This document shows, piece after piece, positions 9,509 through 18,453 of a stretch of DNA of 64,000 nucleotides (its first letter is position 1; every line of letters starts with the position of its first letter). A model generated the notes under the pieces. That model did not search any database. It had not been told where the DNA came from and saw nothing but the letters and a program-made list of their open reading frames with translations. The position numbers and the translations under genes are program-made. Source of the stretch: Senegalia massiliensis (GTDB taxonomy: Bacteria; Bacillota; Clostridia; Tissierellales; SIT17); NCBI RefSeq assembly GCF_900626135.1, contig NZ_LR130786.1:186001-250000 (forward strand), written 5' to 3'.

Positions 9509-11053
9509 ATGATTTATACTATTATAATTCTATCAATCTTATTAATTATTTCCCTAACATTATATGTTAGGTCACTAATAAGACTGAAAAAGCTAGAAAA
9601 TCAAATGAACCTTATTTCTACAGGTGATTTTACTAAATCATTTAATACAATAAAAATGGGACAATTTAAAAAGTTAGGAATAATAATAAATAACTTACTA
9701 ATGAATTTTAGAAAATTTATAGCTAATGTAAATTCCTCAACAGACCATGTCGAAGAATTTATCACAAATATGACTAATAATGCTAAAAATTTAAATGAAG
9801 GTGCTAGTCATAGCGCAAAAGTAATATCTGAAATAGCATCGAGTACAGAAAATCAAGCATCATCTATTATACAAGCCCATGATTATACTGAAAAAATAAT
9901 AAAAGATTTTAATATTATTACTTCTAAAACAGAAGATGCAAAAAATAAAACTATATCTACTAAAAATATTGTACATAAAAACAATGAAATATTTAATTCA
10001 TTACTAAATTCAATTAAGAAAAATACTAATAATAGTGTGGATTTAGTAGAAAAAATTAATAAACTTGAACAAAAAGCTAATGAAATAAATACAATAACAA
10101 AATCAGTAAATGATATATCAGAAAACACAAATTTACTAGCATTAAATGCTTCTATAGAAGCTGCTCGTGCAGGAGAAGCAGGAAAAGGTTTTGCTGTAGT
10201 GGCTAATGAAGTAAAATCACTAGCAAATGAATCCTCTAAGGCTTCAAATCATATAAGAGAGATTATAGAGACAATTAAAAACGAAATTTCAGCTATAGCA
10301 AACGAAATGCGTTCAGATTCAAATGATATGAAAAAAGATATATCAATTGCTGATGAAGCTAAAAATCATTTTAATAATATATTAAAATCTACTGAAGAAA
10401 CAATGGATGTTATAGAATTAATAAATAATCTTGCAAAAGAAGAACAAGTTGTTATAAATAATATAAAAAGTTTTATGGAAGGTGTTGCTGCTACTTCTGA
10501 ACAAAATACCAGCGCTACACAAGAAGCATCAGTTACAATAGAACAACAAGCTAATATGATAAATGATATGTTTAATTCTCTTAAGGAATTAGGAAATAAA
10601 ACATCTGATATAAAAAAAGTAATAGATTTATTTGTAAAATCTTTTGATGTAGATGATAAAACTCAAGAATTAATTAATAAAGGGATAGATAAATTGTGTA
10701 CTATGACTGAAAAAGATTCTATTAGAAGTTTTGATAGAGTTACTTCAGAAGATTATATGCAACAAGTAATAGATAAAAATCATAATTTTGAAATTTTAAC
10801 ATTGTTAGATTTAGAAGGGAATACTACCTCTATAAGTTATAGAAAAGACTTAGATTTAGGAAATCATGAAGATTTATATGACAATTTTGCCCATAGGGAT
10901 TATTTTAAAGAGGCTATTAAAGGAGAAATTTATTTATCTAAACCTTATATTTCAACTGATAGTTTTAATTATTGTATAGCAATGACTACTCCTGTAAAGG
11001 ACCAATCAGGAAATATAAAAGGTGTATTGATGGCAGACTTTAAAATTTCATAA
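9509..11053 (+). CDS. methyl-accepting chemotaxis protein with C-terminal PDC/Cache-like sensor
   Basis: A 514-residue transducer. One N-terminal membrane segment (residues 1-22) is followed at once by a short HAMP-like linker and a long coiled-coil signalling domain (about residues 60-375) with the hairpin tip NTNLLALNASIEAARAGEAG that binds CheA and CheW. There is no periplasmic sensor. Instead, residues about 385-514 look like a PDC/Cache fold, with LTLLDLEGNTT, AHRDYFKEAIKG and GVLMADFKIS. The sensor therefore sits in the cytoplasm after the signalling domain, the reverse of the usual order. An AAGGAGG site precedes the ATG. Confidence 0.85.
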   Translation: MIYTIIILSILLIISLTLYVRSLIRLKKLENQMNLISTGDFTKSFNTIKMGQFKKLGIIINNLLMNFRKFIANVNSSTDHVEEFITNMTNNAKNLNEGASHSAKVISEIASSTENQASSIIQAHDYTEKIIKDFNIITSKTEDAKNKTISTKNIVHKNNEIFNSLLNSIKKNTNNSVDLVEKINKLEQKANEINTITKSVNDISENTNLLALNASIEAARAGEAGKGFAVVANEVKSLANESSKASNHIREIIETIKNEISAIANEMRSDSNDMKKDISIADEAKNHFNNILKSTEETMDVIELINNLAKEEQVVINNIKSFMEGVAATSEQNTSATQEASVTIEQQANMINDMFNSLKELGNKTSDIKKVIDLFVKSFDVDDKTQELINKGIDKLCTMTEKDSIRSFDRVTSEDYMQQVIDKNHNFEILTLLDLEGNTTSISYRKDLDLGNHEDLYDNFAHRDYFKEAIKGEIYLSKPYISTDSFNYCIAMTTPVKDQSGNIKGVLMADFKIS

Positions 11054-11059
11054 TATAAA

Positions 11060-11099
11060 ATAAAAACTTTTATTCCTCTAGAGGAATAAAAGTTTTTAT
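11060..11099. terminator. bidirectional terminator between convergent genes
   Basis: A 40-base perfect palindrome centred on CTCTAGAG with A-tracts and T-tracts at its ends lies between the MCP gene and the helicase stop codon. Confidence 0.9.
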
Positions 11100-12683
11100 T
11101 TACTTACTATTTGCTGGTTCTATATTTATTTTTTTACCTTTAATCTTGTTATTCTTCATTATATCTAAAACTTTTTTACCATTTTCTTTAGGTACTTCTA
11201 CAAAGGTAAATTTATCATAAATATCAATTTTACCAACTACTTCTCCTGGTAATCCAGTTTCTCCAGCTATTGCTCCTAATATGTCTTTTACTCTAATTTT
11301 ATGTTTTTTACCAATGTTTATAAATAACCTCACCATGCCAGGTTCAGCACCAGTATTTCCAAAGTCTAAATCAGAAGAATCTTCTTTTTCTTCAATTCTA
11401 CCCATTGACATATTAAGTAATGCTGCAGCAATATCAATTGATGTATATTCATCATCTAATAATTTATCAATATAATTTATTTCTTTAGTTAATTTTTCAT
11501 TTTCAATTATATCTTTTATCTCATTTAATATTTTATCAGCCTTTGCTTCTTCAACTTCATTTACTGAAGGTGCTTGAAGTCTCTTAATATTTGTTTTAGT
11601 ATATTTTTGTATATGCTTTAATTTATATATTTCTTTTCCTACAGCAAATGATATAGCCATTCCTGTTCTTCCTGCTCTTCCCGTTCTTCCTATTCTATGA
11701 ACATAATATTCCTCATCTTGGGGTACATCATAGTTAAATACCATCTCAACATCATCAACATCTAACCCTCTAGCTGCCACATCTGTAGCTACTAATATAT
11801 CAACATTTCCATTACGGAAACTATTCATAACTCTATCTCTTTGATTTTGTTTTAAATCCCCATGTAATCCATCAGCAAAATATCCTCTACCTTGTAATTC
11901 TACTACTAAATCATCTACCATTCTTTTTGTATTACAAAATACTAAACTAAGCTTTGGATTATATATATCAATTAATCTAGTTAATATTTCTAATTTATTT
12001 TTTCTTTTAAGTTCAATATAATATTGTTCTATACTTGGAACTGTAAGTTCTTTATGAACAACTTTTATAGTCTTAGCATTTTTTTGGTATTTTTTTGTTA
12101 TATTAAGTATTGCCTTAGGAATTGTAGCTGAAAATAACAATGTTTGTCTATTTTCTGGAGTTTTATCTAATATTGTTTCAATATCTTCTCTAAATCCCAT
12201 ATTTAACATTTCGTCTGCTTCGTCTAATACCATAACTTTTAAATTTTCTAATTTTAATGTTCCTCTTCTCATATGATCCATAACTCTACCTGGAGTTCCT
12301 ATTACAATTTGAACACCCTTTTTAAGTGCACCAATTTGTCTTTGTATAGGTTGACCACCATATATAGGAAGTGTTTTTATACCTGGCATATATTTTGCTA
12401 ACCTTTTTATTTCCTCAGAAACTTGTATTGCTAGCTCTCTTGTAGGACATAATATAAGAGTTTGAACTGATTTATCCTTTAAATTAATTTTTTCTAATAC
12501 AGGAATTCCAAATGCAACAGTTTTTCCTGTTCCTGTTTGTGCTTGACCTATTACATCTACTCCTGTTTGAATCTGTGGTATAGCTTTTGTCTGAATTGGT
12601 GTAGCTTCTTCAAACCCCATATCACTTATTGCACGTTCTACTTCTTTACTAATTTGTAACTCATTAAATTTAATTGTTTTCAT
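11100..12683 (-). CDS. DEAD-box RNA helicase with DbpA-type RNA-binding domain (CshA/DeaD family)
   Basis: A 527-residue ATP-dependent RNA helicase. Core motifs are AQTGTGKT (about residue 49), PTRELA, TPGRV, VLDEADEML, the SAT motif and HRIGRTGRAG (about residue 340). Residues about 445-525 form a DbpA-like RRM that binds structured RNA. The family works in ribosome assembly, mRNA turnover and cold adaptation. The gene is monocistronic, with a leader of about 150 bases that carries a terminator-like hairpin. Confidence 0.93.
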   Translation of the reverse strand: MKTIKFNELQISKEVERAISDMGFEEATPIQTKAIPQIQTGVDVIGQAQTGTGKTVAFGIPVLEKINLKDKSVQTLILCPTRELAIQVSEEIKRLAKYMPGIKTLPIYGGQPIQRQIGALKKGVQIVIGTPGRVMDHMRRGTLKLENLKVMVLDEADEMLNMGFREDIETILDKTPENRQTLLFSATIPKAILNITKKYQKNAKTIKVVHKELTVPSIEQYYIELKRKNKLEILTRLIDIYNPKLSLVFCNTKRMVDDLVVELQGRGYFADGLHGDLKQNQRDRVMNSFRNGNVDILVATDVAARGLDVDDVEMVFNYDVPQDEEYYVHRIGRTGRAGRTGMAISFAVGKEIYKLKHIQKYTKTNIKRLQAPSVNEVEEAKADKILNEIKDIIENEKLTKEINYIDKLLDDEYTSIDIAAALLNMSMGRIEEKEDSSDLDFGNTGAEPGMVRLFINIGKKHKIRVKDILGAIAGETGLPGEVVGKIDIYDKFTFVEVPKENGKKVLDIMKNNKIKGKKINIEPANSK

Positions 12684-12780
12684 TTAACTTTCCTTTCATA
12701 TTCTATTTATTTTATGATGAATTCGATTATTACTATAGTATTTGCAAAATATATATTTTAATAACATTTTTAACAAAATA

Positions 12781-12817
12781 AAAGACTACAAATGAAGACT
12801 CTTCATCTGAAGCCTTT
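12781..12817 (-). promoter_or_regulatory. terminator-like hairpin in the helicase leader (candidate attenuator)
   Basis: On the minus strand, arms beginning AAAGGCTTCA and ending TAGTCTTT form a long stem with three mismatches, followed by TTTTATTTTGTT. It lies between the promoter and the helicase start, about 100 bases before the ATG. It could be an attenuator of the kind found in cold-shock helicase leaders, or simply a terminator of an unseen short transcript. Confidence 0.45.
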
Positions 12818-12843
12818 TTATAGCAGTTTTCCACAATAATATT

Positions 12844-12872
12844 ATTATATACTATAAAGCTTTATATAACAA
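12844..12872 (-). promoter_or_regulatory. probable promoter of the helicase gene
   Basis: TTGTTA (complement of 12867-12872) and TATAAT (complement of 12844-12849) are 17 bases apart. Transcription would start near 12838, giving a leader of about 155 bases. The remainder of the gap 12684-13000 contains no frame I can support. Confidence 0.55.
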
Positions 12873-13000
12873 GAAAAATAAACTAATGTATTTTAATCTA
12901 TTTCATCCTAATAACAATCTATTATATATTTTTCAATTAAAAATATATTTAAAATCCTCATAAATGATTTTAAAAAACATAATATTTAATAGGTGATGAT

Positions 13001-13231
13001 ATGAAAAACAAAATAATAAAATATATCTTTACATTGTTTATTGCTTCCATGGGACTTGTTTCTGTATTAGCGTGGAATGATGCAGTTAAATTATTATTTG
13101 AAACCATTTATCCTATTGATAAAAATGGACTTTTCATGAGATTTTTATATGCTACAATTATTACAATTGTAATTTTAATTTTTACAGCTATTTTATCTAG
13201 TTTTATTTATAAAGATGATGATAAAAAATAA
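13001..13231 (+). CDS. small membrane protein, DUF5654-like
   Basis: A 76-residue protein with two hydrophobic helices (about residues 7-25 and 46-69), the motif LAWNDAVKLLFE typical of DUF5654 proteins between them, and a charged tail DDDKK. A GGTGAT site precedes the ATG. The function of the family is unknown. Confidence 0.7.
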   Translation: MKNKIIKYIFTLFIASMGLVSVLAWNDAVKLLFETIYPIDKNGLFMRFLYATIITIVILIFTAILSSFIYKDDDKK

Positions 13232-13250
13232 ATACGACAATTGTCGTATT
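13231..13250. terminator. bidirectional terminator between convergent genes
   Basis: The palindrome AATACGACAATTGTCGTATT is followed by TATTTTTT on the plus strand and preceded by an A-run. It touches the stop codons of both flanking genes. Confidence 0.8.
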
Positions 13251-14086
13251 TATTTTTTAAGTGTAATTCCTTTTTCAACAAATTCAATTTTTCCTTCTTT
13301 GAGCAATTTCCCTACTGCTCTTTTAAATGCGGCTTTACTAATTTCTAATTCTTTTTTTATTTCTTCTGGAGAACTTTTGTCATTTAAATTTATAAATCCT
13401 TCATTTAAACTTAATTTATTCATTATTTTCTCTGCATCTATATCTATTTGTTTGTACGCCTTCTCCCTTAAAGATAGTTCTAACTTACCATCTTCTCTTA
13501 CTTTAACAACTCTAGCATTTATAGCTTCACCTATTTCAAATCTTTTAAATAACTTTTGTTTAGGTATAAGTCCATGATATTTATTATCTATAGCAACAAA
13601 AAGTCCTACATTTGGATTAAAATTATATACCATTCCAGAAACATTATCATTTTCTTCATAAGGAGAATTTGTTTTTAACATATCATATACATTCATAGTA
13701 GCACATAATCTATTTGACTTATCAATATAAGCACCTACTAAATATTTTTCTCCTTTTTTAACTCTACCCCTTTGTTCCGTAAATGGCAAAAATAAATCTT
13801 TTTCTAATCCCCAATCTAGAAAAGATCCAATCTTTGTGTTATCTACTATTTCAAGTAATGCTATATCTCCTAAAGTTATCTTTGGCTTTTTTACTGTAGA
13901 TATTAATCTATCTTTTGAATCTCTATAAACAAATACCTCTATTATATCTCCAATTTGTATATCATCTCTTACTTCTTTTATAGGTAGTAAAACCACATCT
14001 TCATCATCATTTGATGATTTTAAATACACTCCTTGTGCTGCAAATCTATCTACTATTAACTCTTGTATCTCTCCTAATTTTATCAT
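13250..14086 (-). CDS. cvfB: S1-domain RNA-binding protein, CvfB/YitL family
   Basis: A 278-residue protein of the CvfB family: three S1-like OB folds (about residues 1-60, 68-130 and 145-215), including the regular S1 stretch NVGLFVAIDNKYHGLIP, and a C-terminal winged helix (about residues 225-278) for RNA contact. CvfB proteins affect virulence gene expression in staphylococci and are probably post-transcriptional regulators. An AAGGAG site precedes the ATG. The rubredoxin gene lies 18 bases upstream on the same strand. Confidence 0.88.
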   Translation of the reverse strand: MIKLGEIQELIVDRFAAQGVYLKSSNDDEDVVLLPIKEVRDDIQIGDIIEVFVYRDSKDRLISTVKKPKITLGDIALLEIVDNTKIGSFLDWGLEKDLFLPFTEQRGRVKKGEKYLVGAYIDKSNRLCATMNVYDMLKTNSPYEENDNVSGMVYNFNPNVGLFVAIDNKYHGLIPKQKLFKRFEIGEAINARVVKVREDGKLELSLREKAYKQIDIDAEKIMNKLSLNEGFINLNDKSSPEEIKKELEISKAAFKRAVGKLLKEGKIEFVEKGITLKK

Positions 14087-14103
14087 GCTATTCTCCTTTT
14101 ATT

Positions 14104-14265
14104 CTACTCTTTTTCTACAAATGCCATTTTAGGTTGATTACACCTAGGACATTTCCAGTTTTCAGGTAAATCATCAAAACTTGTACCTTTTGGTATATCG
14201 TTAATTCTATCCCCTCTTTCTGGTCTATATATATATGAACATACAGTACATTTATAATCTTTCAT
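14104..14265 (-). CDS. rubredoxin
   Basis: A 53-residue one-iron redox protein. The two Cys-knuckles are CTVCSY (about residue 6) and CPRCNQ (about residue 40). Between them is the usual rubredoxin segment with GTSFDDLPENWKCP. It donates electrons to peroxide and superoxide reductases or rubredoxin:oxygen oxidoreductase in anaerobes. An AAGGAAG site precedes the ATG. The first loop is slightly unusual in reading RPERGD where most have DPEKGD. Confidence 0.93.
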   Translation of the reverse strand: MKDYKCTVCSYIYRPERGDRINDIPKGTSFDDLPENWKCPRCNQPKMAFVEKE

Positions 14266-14403
14266 ATAATCTTCCTTTCAATCCTTTATTTATTTAATAT
14301 TAACATATATCTGTTATATAATCATAGTAATTAATTAAATTTATTTATATAAATGAAATTTTTGGGTATATAATAATAAAATAAGAAAGAAAGGAATGTT
14401 AAT

Positions 14404-15141
14404 ATGAACCTAAAAGAAGCAAATATTACATATATATTTCATAGCAGCTTTATGGTAGAAACTAAAAATCATATTTTGATATTTGATTATATTAAAAATA
14501 ATAATTTAGATATAAATACTTTAAATAATAAACTCTCATATACTACAAAAAAAATATATGTTTTTGTAACTCACTCCCATGATGATCATTTTGATCCTGA
14601 TATATTTTCATTGAAAGAATTAAACTCAAATATAAAATTTATAATTAGTGATGATGTATCTATTCATAAACAAATAGAAAATTTATATTATATATCCCAA
14701 TATACTTTCTTAGAATTTGATAATATATTAATAGAAACATATGGTACAACAGATAAAGGATTATCTTATTTTGTAAAAACAGATGGATTAAATATATACC
14801 ATTCAGGTGATTTAAATTGGTGGCATTGGAAAAATGATGATAGAAAGTCTAGACTTAAAGAAGAGGAAGATTACAAGAAAGAAATTGATTTATTAAGAGA
14901 TAAAGTTATAGATATATCATTTGTTCCAGTAGATCCTCGACTAGAAGAATATTATTACTTAAGTGCTGAATATTTTCTAGATGTTATAAAGCCTCAATTA
15001 CTTATCCCTATGCATTTCGTTGATAAAATCGATATAACTCATCAATTAAGTGATAAGTTAAGTCATAAATATCCAAAATCTGAAATTTGGAAAATAAATA
15101 CACCCTTAGAAATATATCATTTTTCAAAAGATAAAGAGTAG
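14404..15141 (+). CDS. MBL-fold metallo-hydrolase
   Basis: A 245-residue protein of the metallo-beta-lactamase superfamily. The metal motif HSHDDHFD is at about residues 58-65, YHSGDLNWWHW at about 133-143 supplies another Asp and His, and MHF near residue 203 the last His. An N-terminal HSSFMVETK segment resembles UPF0173-type hydrolases. Its substrate cannot be told. It stands alone on the plus strand with an AAAGGA site. Confidence 0.8.
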   Translation: MNLKEANITYIFHSSFMVETKNHILIFDYIKNNNLDINTLNNKLSYTTKKIYVFVTHSHDDHFDPDIFSLKELNSNIKFIISDDVSIHKQIENLYYISQYTFLEFDNILIETYGTTDKGLSYFVKTDGLNIYHSGDLNWWHWKNDDRKSRLKEEEDYKKEIDLLRDKVIDISFVPVDPRLEEYYYLSAEYFLDVIKPQLLIPMHFVDKIDITHQLSDKLSHKYPKSEIWKINTPLEIYHFSKDKE

Positions 15142-15165
15142 ATGAATTACTCTTTATCTTTTTTT
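15126..15165. terminator. bidirectional terminator between convergent genes
   Basis: AAAGATAAAGAGTA and TACTCTTTATCTTT form a 14-bp stem followed by TTTTTT. It lies between the MBL gene and the MscS gene. Confidence 0.85.
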
Positions 15166-16055
15166 ATATTAAGATCCATCTTTGGTATATCAACAAGTTC
15201 ATAAGTAGCTGAAGCAAATTCTATCTTTCTACTACTCCCATTTACTTGTTCTAATATTTTCGAAAACAATAAATCTTTAGTATATCTTCTTTTCCTATAG
15301 TTAACCACATATCTAATAGTATATTCTACCCAATTATCATTAATTACCATAGTTATCATTGGTTTTGTAGTTGCATCTTCAATTAAAAATTTTCTAACCA
15401 TTACATCCCATTGTTCTTCTGCTTTTTTTGTAAATTCACCAACTATTTCATTGGAAATCTCTTGTAGTATCTTTTTAGTATATACATGATCTGAACTAAA
15501 TTTAATAGGTATTTTTATCTCATCCCACAAAAATGGAAAATTACCTGCATAATTATATACTGGTCCTTTAAATACAAAGCTGTTTGCAATCCTAACTATT
15601 CTTCCATTATACAAATCTCCATTTACCCATTCTCCAACTTCCATTATTGTCGTTCTTAGTATGCTAAGATCTATAACATCTCCTTTGATACCCCCTACCT
15701 CAACTCTATCACCAGCTTTATACATATCCCCCGTTGTAATTGTTATAAATCCAGCAACACTAGCTATAACTTCTTTTAAGGCAAAAGCAATTCCTGCACT
15801 AGCTACTCCTAATGTTAAGGTTACACCTCTTATGTCTTCTAAAAATACTATTACTATAAGTATAATTCCTAAAATATAAGAAAATAAATTTATAAATTTT
15901 CTAGTTTTATATCTATTATCAGACTGCTTTATATATGTATTTAATCTTTTTTTCATAAACCGAGTTATAATACTTAAAAATAAAATAATTAAACATGATA
16001 TTACTATTTTTTGTATAATTGGATTGTTAAATATTTCTTTTACCTGATTAATCAT
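15147..16055 (-). CDS. small-conductance mechanosensitive channel, MscS family
   Basis: A 302-residue channel with three membrane segments (about residues 14-32, 52-70 and 77-100). The pore helix reads LTLGVASAGIAFALKEVIAS, followed by the beta domain with the GDRVEVGGIKGDV motif. The cytoplasmic vestibule domain is longer than in YggB. It releases solutes on hypo-osmotic shock. An AAGGAGG site precedes the ATG. Confidence 0.9.
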   Translation of the reverse strand: MINQVKEIFNNPIIQKIVISCLIILFLSIITRFMKKRLNTYIKQSDNRYKTRKFINLFSYILGIILIVIVFLEDIRGVTLTLGVASAGIAFALKEVIASVAGFITITTGDMYKAGDRVEVGGIKGDVIDLSILRTTIMEVGEWVNGDLYNGRIVRIANSFVFKGPVYNYAGNFPFLWDEIKIPIKFSSDHVYTKKILQEISNEIVGEFTKKAEEQWDVMVRKFLIEDATTKPMITMVINDNWVEYTIRYVVNYRKRRYTKDLLFSKILEQVNGSSRKIEFASATYELVDIPKMDLNIKKDKE

Positions 16056-16172
16056 TTATATCCTCCTTTTTTATATTATATATTTATATACCCTATATAA
16101 TTAAGTTTTAATTTGATTATATACATATTCATAGGGGTAAAATATTATTAAAGAATAAAAGGAGACGATATT

Positions 16173-16772
16173 ATGAGTATAGAATTAAAAATTTATTATG
16201 ATTATGTTTGACCATTTTGTTATATAGGCTTAGGTATAGTCGAAAAATTAAAAGAAGAATATCCAATCAATGATATCTGGATACCTTATGAATTAAATCC
16301 TGATACTCCCAAAGAAGGAACATCTCTTAAAAATAAATTTAGTCAAGAAAAATTAGAAAAAATGAAAAAAGAAATAGAAAGAAAGGCAAATACAGTAGAT
16401 ATAGAAATTTATGATTTAGAATTTACTTCTAACTCACATAATGCGTTTAAGGTTTCTGAATGGGCTGAAACTTCTAACAAATTTAAGGATTTTCATAGAA
16501 GGGTATATGAAGCTAATTTTAGAGAAGGTCAAAATATTTATGATAAAGAAGTTTTAGCAATACTTGGAGAAGATGTAGGGTTGAAAAAAGAAAATGTATA
16601 TAATGCAATAGATAGCATAAAATATGAAGAAAACCTTAAAGAATATAAAAAAGAAACAACTAAAAAAAATATTGATACTACTCCTACTTTTATAATAAAT
16701 AACGAAAAAGTCGTAATAGGCACACAACCTTTGGATTATTTTAGAAAAATATTTGATAAAATAAACATCTAG
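16173..16772 (+). CDS. DsbA-family (FrnE-like) oxidoreductase, selenoprotein with Sec13
   Basis: A 199-residue thioredoxin-fold protein of the DsbA/FrnE group. An AAGGAG site and ATG lead into SIELKIYYDYV, then an in-frame TGA (16209-16211), then PFCYIGLG, and the frame continues without interruption to 16772. Cys homologues read D-x-V-C-P-F/W-C-Y-x-G, so the TGA replaces the N-terminal, nucleophilic Cys of the CxxC site, giving UPFC. The cis-Pro loop TTPTFIINN is at about residue 170. There is no signal peptide, so it acts in the cytosol. A gene caller ignoring recoding would start at codon 64 and lose the active site. Confidence 0.88.
16215..16246 (+). promoter_or_regulatory. SECIS-like hairpin of the DsbA-family selenoprotein
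   Basis: After the UGA, UUUUG pairs with C(G)AAAA as an outer helix and UAUA with UAUA as an inner one. The eight-base apical loop GGCUUAGG starts 16 nt downstream of the UGA and begins with GG. The helices are A/U-rich and interrupted, so the exact fold is uncertain. Confidence 0.5.
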
Positions 16773-16792
16773 TAATATTACTAGATGTTTAT
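16761..16792. terminator. bidirectional terminator
   Basis: ATAAACATCTAGTAAT and its exact complement form a palindrome at the end of the Sec-DsbA gene and just before the stop of the opposing lipoprotein gene. Confidence 0.75.
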
Positions 16793-16793
16793 T

Positions 16794-17228
16794 CTACTTA
16801 TTCATCAATTTTATCAATTCTGGAGCTATTAAAACATTATAATCATATCCAGTTTGTTTTACTTTTTCTTCTTCATTTTCAAAGCCTATAATAACTCTTT
16901 TAGAATTATCTTTAAAGAATATTAATATTTTAAATTTCATTTCACCTTCTTCAAGATTAATGTCATCTATCATACTTTTATTATAAGCATTTATTATGTC
17001 TTGAACTTCTTCATCTGAAGCTACATATTTTTTAAAATTATTCTTACTATTTATAATCTCAATTCTATCTACATTTTTTATGTCTATATTTTTCTCTTGT
17101 TCGACACCTTTAGGCATAGTTTTAGAAGCTTCATCCTTAATATTATTTTCTATATTAGTTTCTTGATCACATGATATAAATATAACCATAATAACAGATA
17201 TAAATAATAATAATATAATTTTTTTCAT
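16794..17228 (-). CDS. lipoprotein of unknown function
   Basis: A 144-residue protein with a lipoprotein signal peptide: charged MKK, a hydrophobic stretch and the lipobox FISC at residues 17-20. The mature part is acidic, has no recognised domain, and ends with a segment rich in Lys and Glu (residues 55-144) that could be a small alpha/beta fold. It follows a short membrane protein and DegV on the same strand. Confidence 0.6.
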   Translation of the reverse strand: MKKIILLLFISVIMVIFISCDQETNIENNIKDEASKTMPKGVEQEKNIDIKNVDRIEIINSKNNFKKYVASDEEVQDIINAYNKSMIDDINLEEGEMKFKILIFFKDNSKRVIIGFENEEEKVKQTGYDYNVLIAPELIKLMNK

Positions 17229-17247
17229 ATATTACATCTCCTAAAAT

Positions 17248-17538
17248 CTAGTTATTATATTTCCAAAGACTATTATTATCTGTCGATATATTAATAATTA
17301 GATTTTCCTTTTCTAATTCTTGCAATAAGTTAATAGCATATTTTAACTTTTTCCCTTTAAATATAGCTTCATTAATATTATGTGTTGAAAAAGCCTTTTC
17401 TTCTTTATAAACATACTCAATAATTTTTATTTTATCTAATTTTCTTTTTCTAAAAAGATAAAAAGTAATCAATGTCACAATAAAAAGTAATATTATTAAT
17501 AATCCAATAAAAGCAAAAAAGTTTATAATATTAGTCAT
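17248..17538 (-). CDS. small membrane-anchored protein, unknown
   Basis: A 96-residue protein with one long N-terminal hydrophobic segment (residues 5-30) and a cytoplasmic domain of about 60 residues that has a winged-helix-like pattern (KIIEYVYKEEKAFST, AINLLQELEKENLI). It begins five bases after the degV stop, so it is probably translated by coupling. I do not recognise the family. Confidence 0.5.
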   Translation of the reverse strand: MTNIINFFAFIGLLIILLFIVTLITFYLFRKRKLDKIKIIEYVYKEEKAFSTHNINEAIFKGKKLKYAINLLQELEKENLIINISTDNNSLWKYNN

Positions 17539-17543
17539 AATTT

Positions 17544-18389
17544 CTATACTCTTTCAGATATTATTATTCCAATTAATCCTGGTCCTGTATGCACTACTAA
17601 AACAGGACTTATTTGAGTAAAAGTGGTGGAAACTACATTTTTAAGTTGTTTAATATTATCAAGAAGTTTCATTCCCTCATCATAAGCATTACCATGAGCT
17701 ACAGCTACATTAATTTTATTATTTTGTGATTTTTCTTTTACAATATTATATAAGGATTTTATAGATCTGTTTCTTCCTCTTACTTTCTTATAAGTATAAT
17801 AAGTTCCTTCTTTGTTTATTGAGATAATTGGTTTTATTTTTAATAACTCTCCTATAGTCCCTTCAACTCTACCAATTCTTCCACCTTTTTTTAGATATTC
17901 TAATGTTTCTACTACATAAAATGTCTCAGTTTTAGATATTACATTTCTTATCTTTTGAATAGTTTTATAATAATCATTAGTTCTCTCTAATTCTTTTGCA
18001 CCTTCTAAAACAGGATAACCTAGTCCCATACTTAAGGATTTAGAATCAATTATTTCTATTTGTAATCCTTCTACTATATCCTTAGCATTTTTCATCATAT
18101 TTATTGTTCCACTTAGCCCACCTGAAATAGTTGTAACTATAATATGAGTATAGTTTTCATTTTTCAACGCTTCAAATAATTCAATACAATCTCCTAATGA
18201 AGGTAAAGAAGTTTTAGGAATTTCTTCATCAAATCTTTCATATATATCTTCTGGTGTTATATCAACTTTATCTTTATATTCACCATCAGAATAAATTACT
18301 TTTAAAGGCATTATTTTTATGCTATATTTATCTATCAGATCTTTTGGTAAATCACAAGTAGAATCTGTTACTAAAGCAATTTTATTCAT
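17544..18389 (-). CDS. DegV family fatty acid-binding protein
   Basis: A 281-residue DegV protein. It starts with the family signature ALVTDSTCDLP, has the TTISGGLSGT loop near residue 105 and ends with the VHTGPGLIG motif. DegV proteins (FakB-like) carry a fatty acid in the pocket and hand it to the FakA kinase for phosphorylation and phospholipid synthesis. The neighbouring GDPD gene is also lipid-related. No fakA is in view. An AAAGGAG site precedes the ATG. Confidence 0.92.
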   Translation of the reverse strand: MNKIALVTDSTCDLPKDLIDKYSIKIMPLKVIYSDGEYKDKVDITPEDIYERFDEEIPKTSLPSLGDCIELFEALKNENYTHIIVTTISGGLSGTINMMKNAKDIVEGLQIEIIDSKSLSMGLGYPVLEGAKELERTNDYYKTIQKIRNVISKTETFYVVETLEYLKKGGRIGRVEGTIGELLKIKPIISINKEGTYYTYKKVRGRNRSIKSLYNIVKEKSQNNKINVAVAHGNAYDEGMKLLDNIKQLKNVVSTTFTQISPVLVVHTGPGLIGIIISERV

Positions 18390-18453
18390 AGCAGAACTCC
18401 TTTCATTTATTTGTATTGTTTAATTATAGCATATAATCAATTTCTGTACATAT

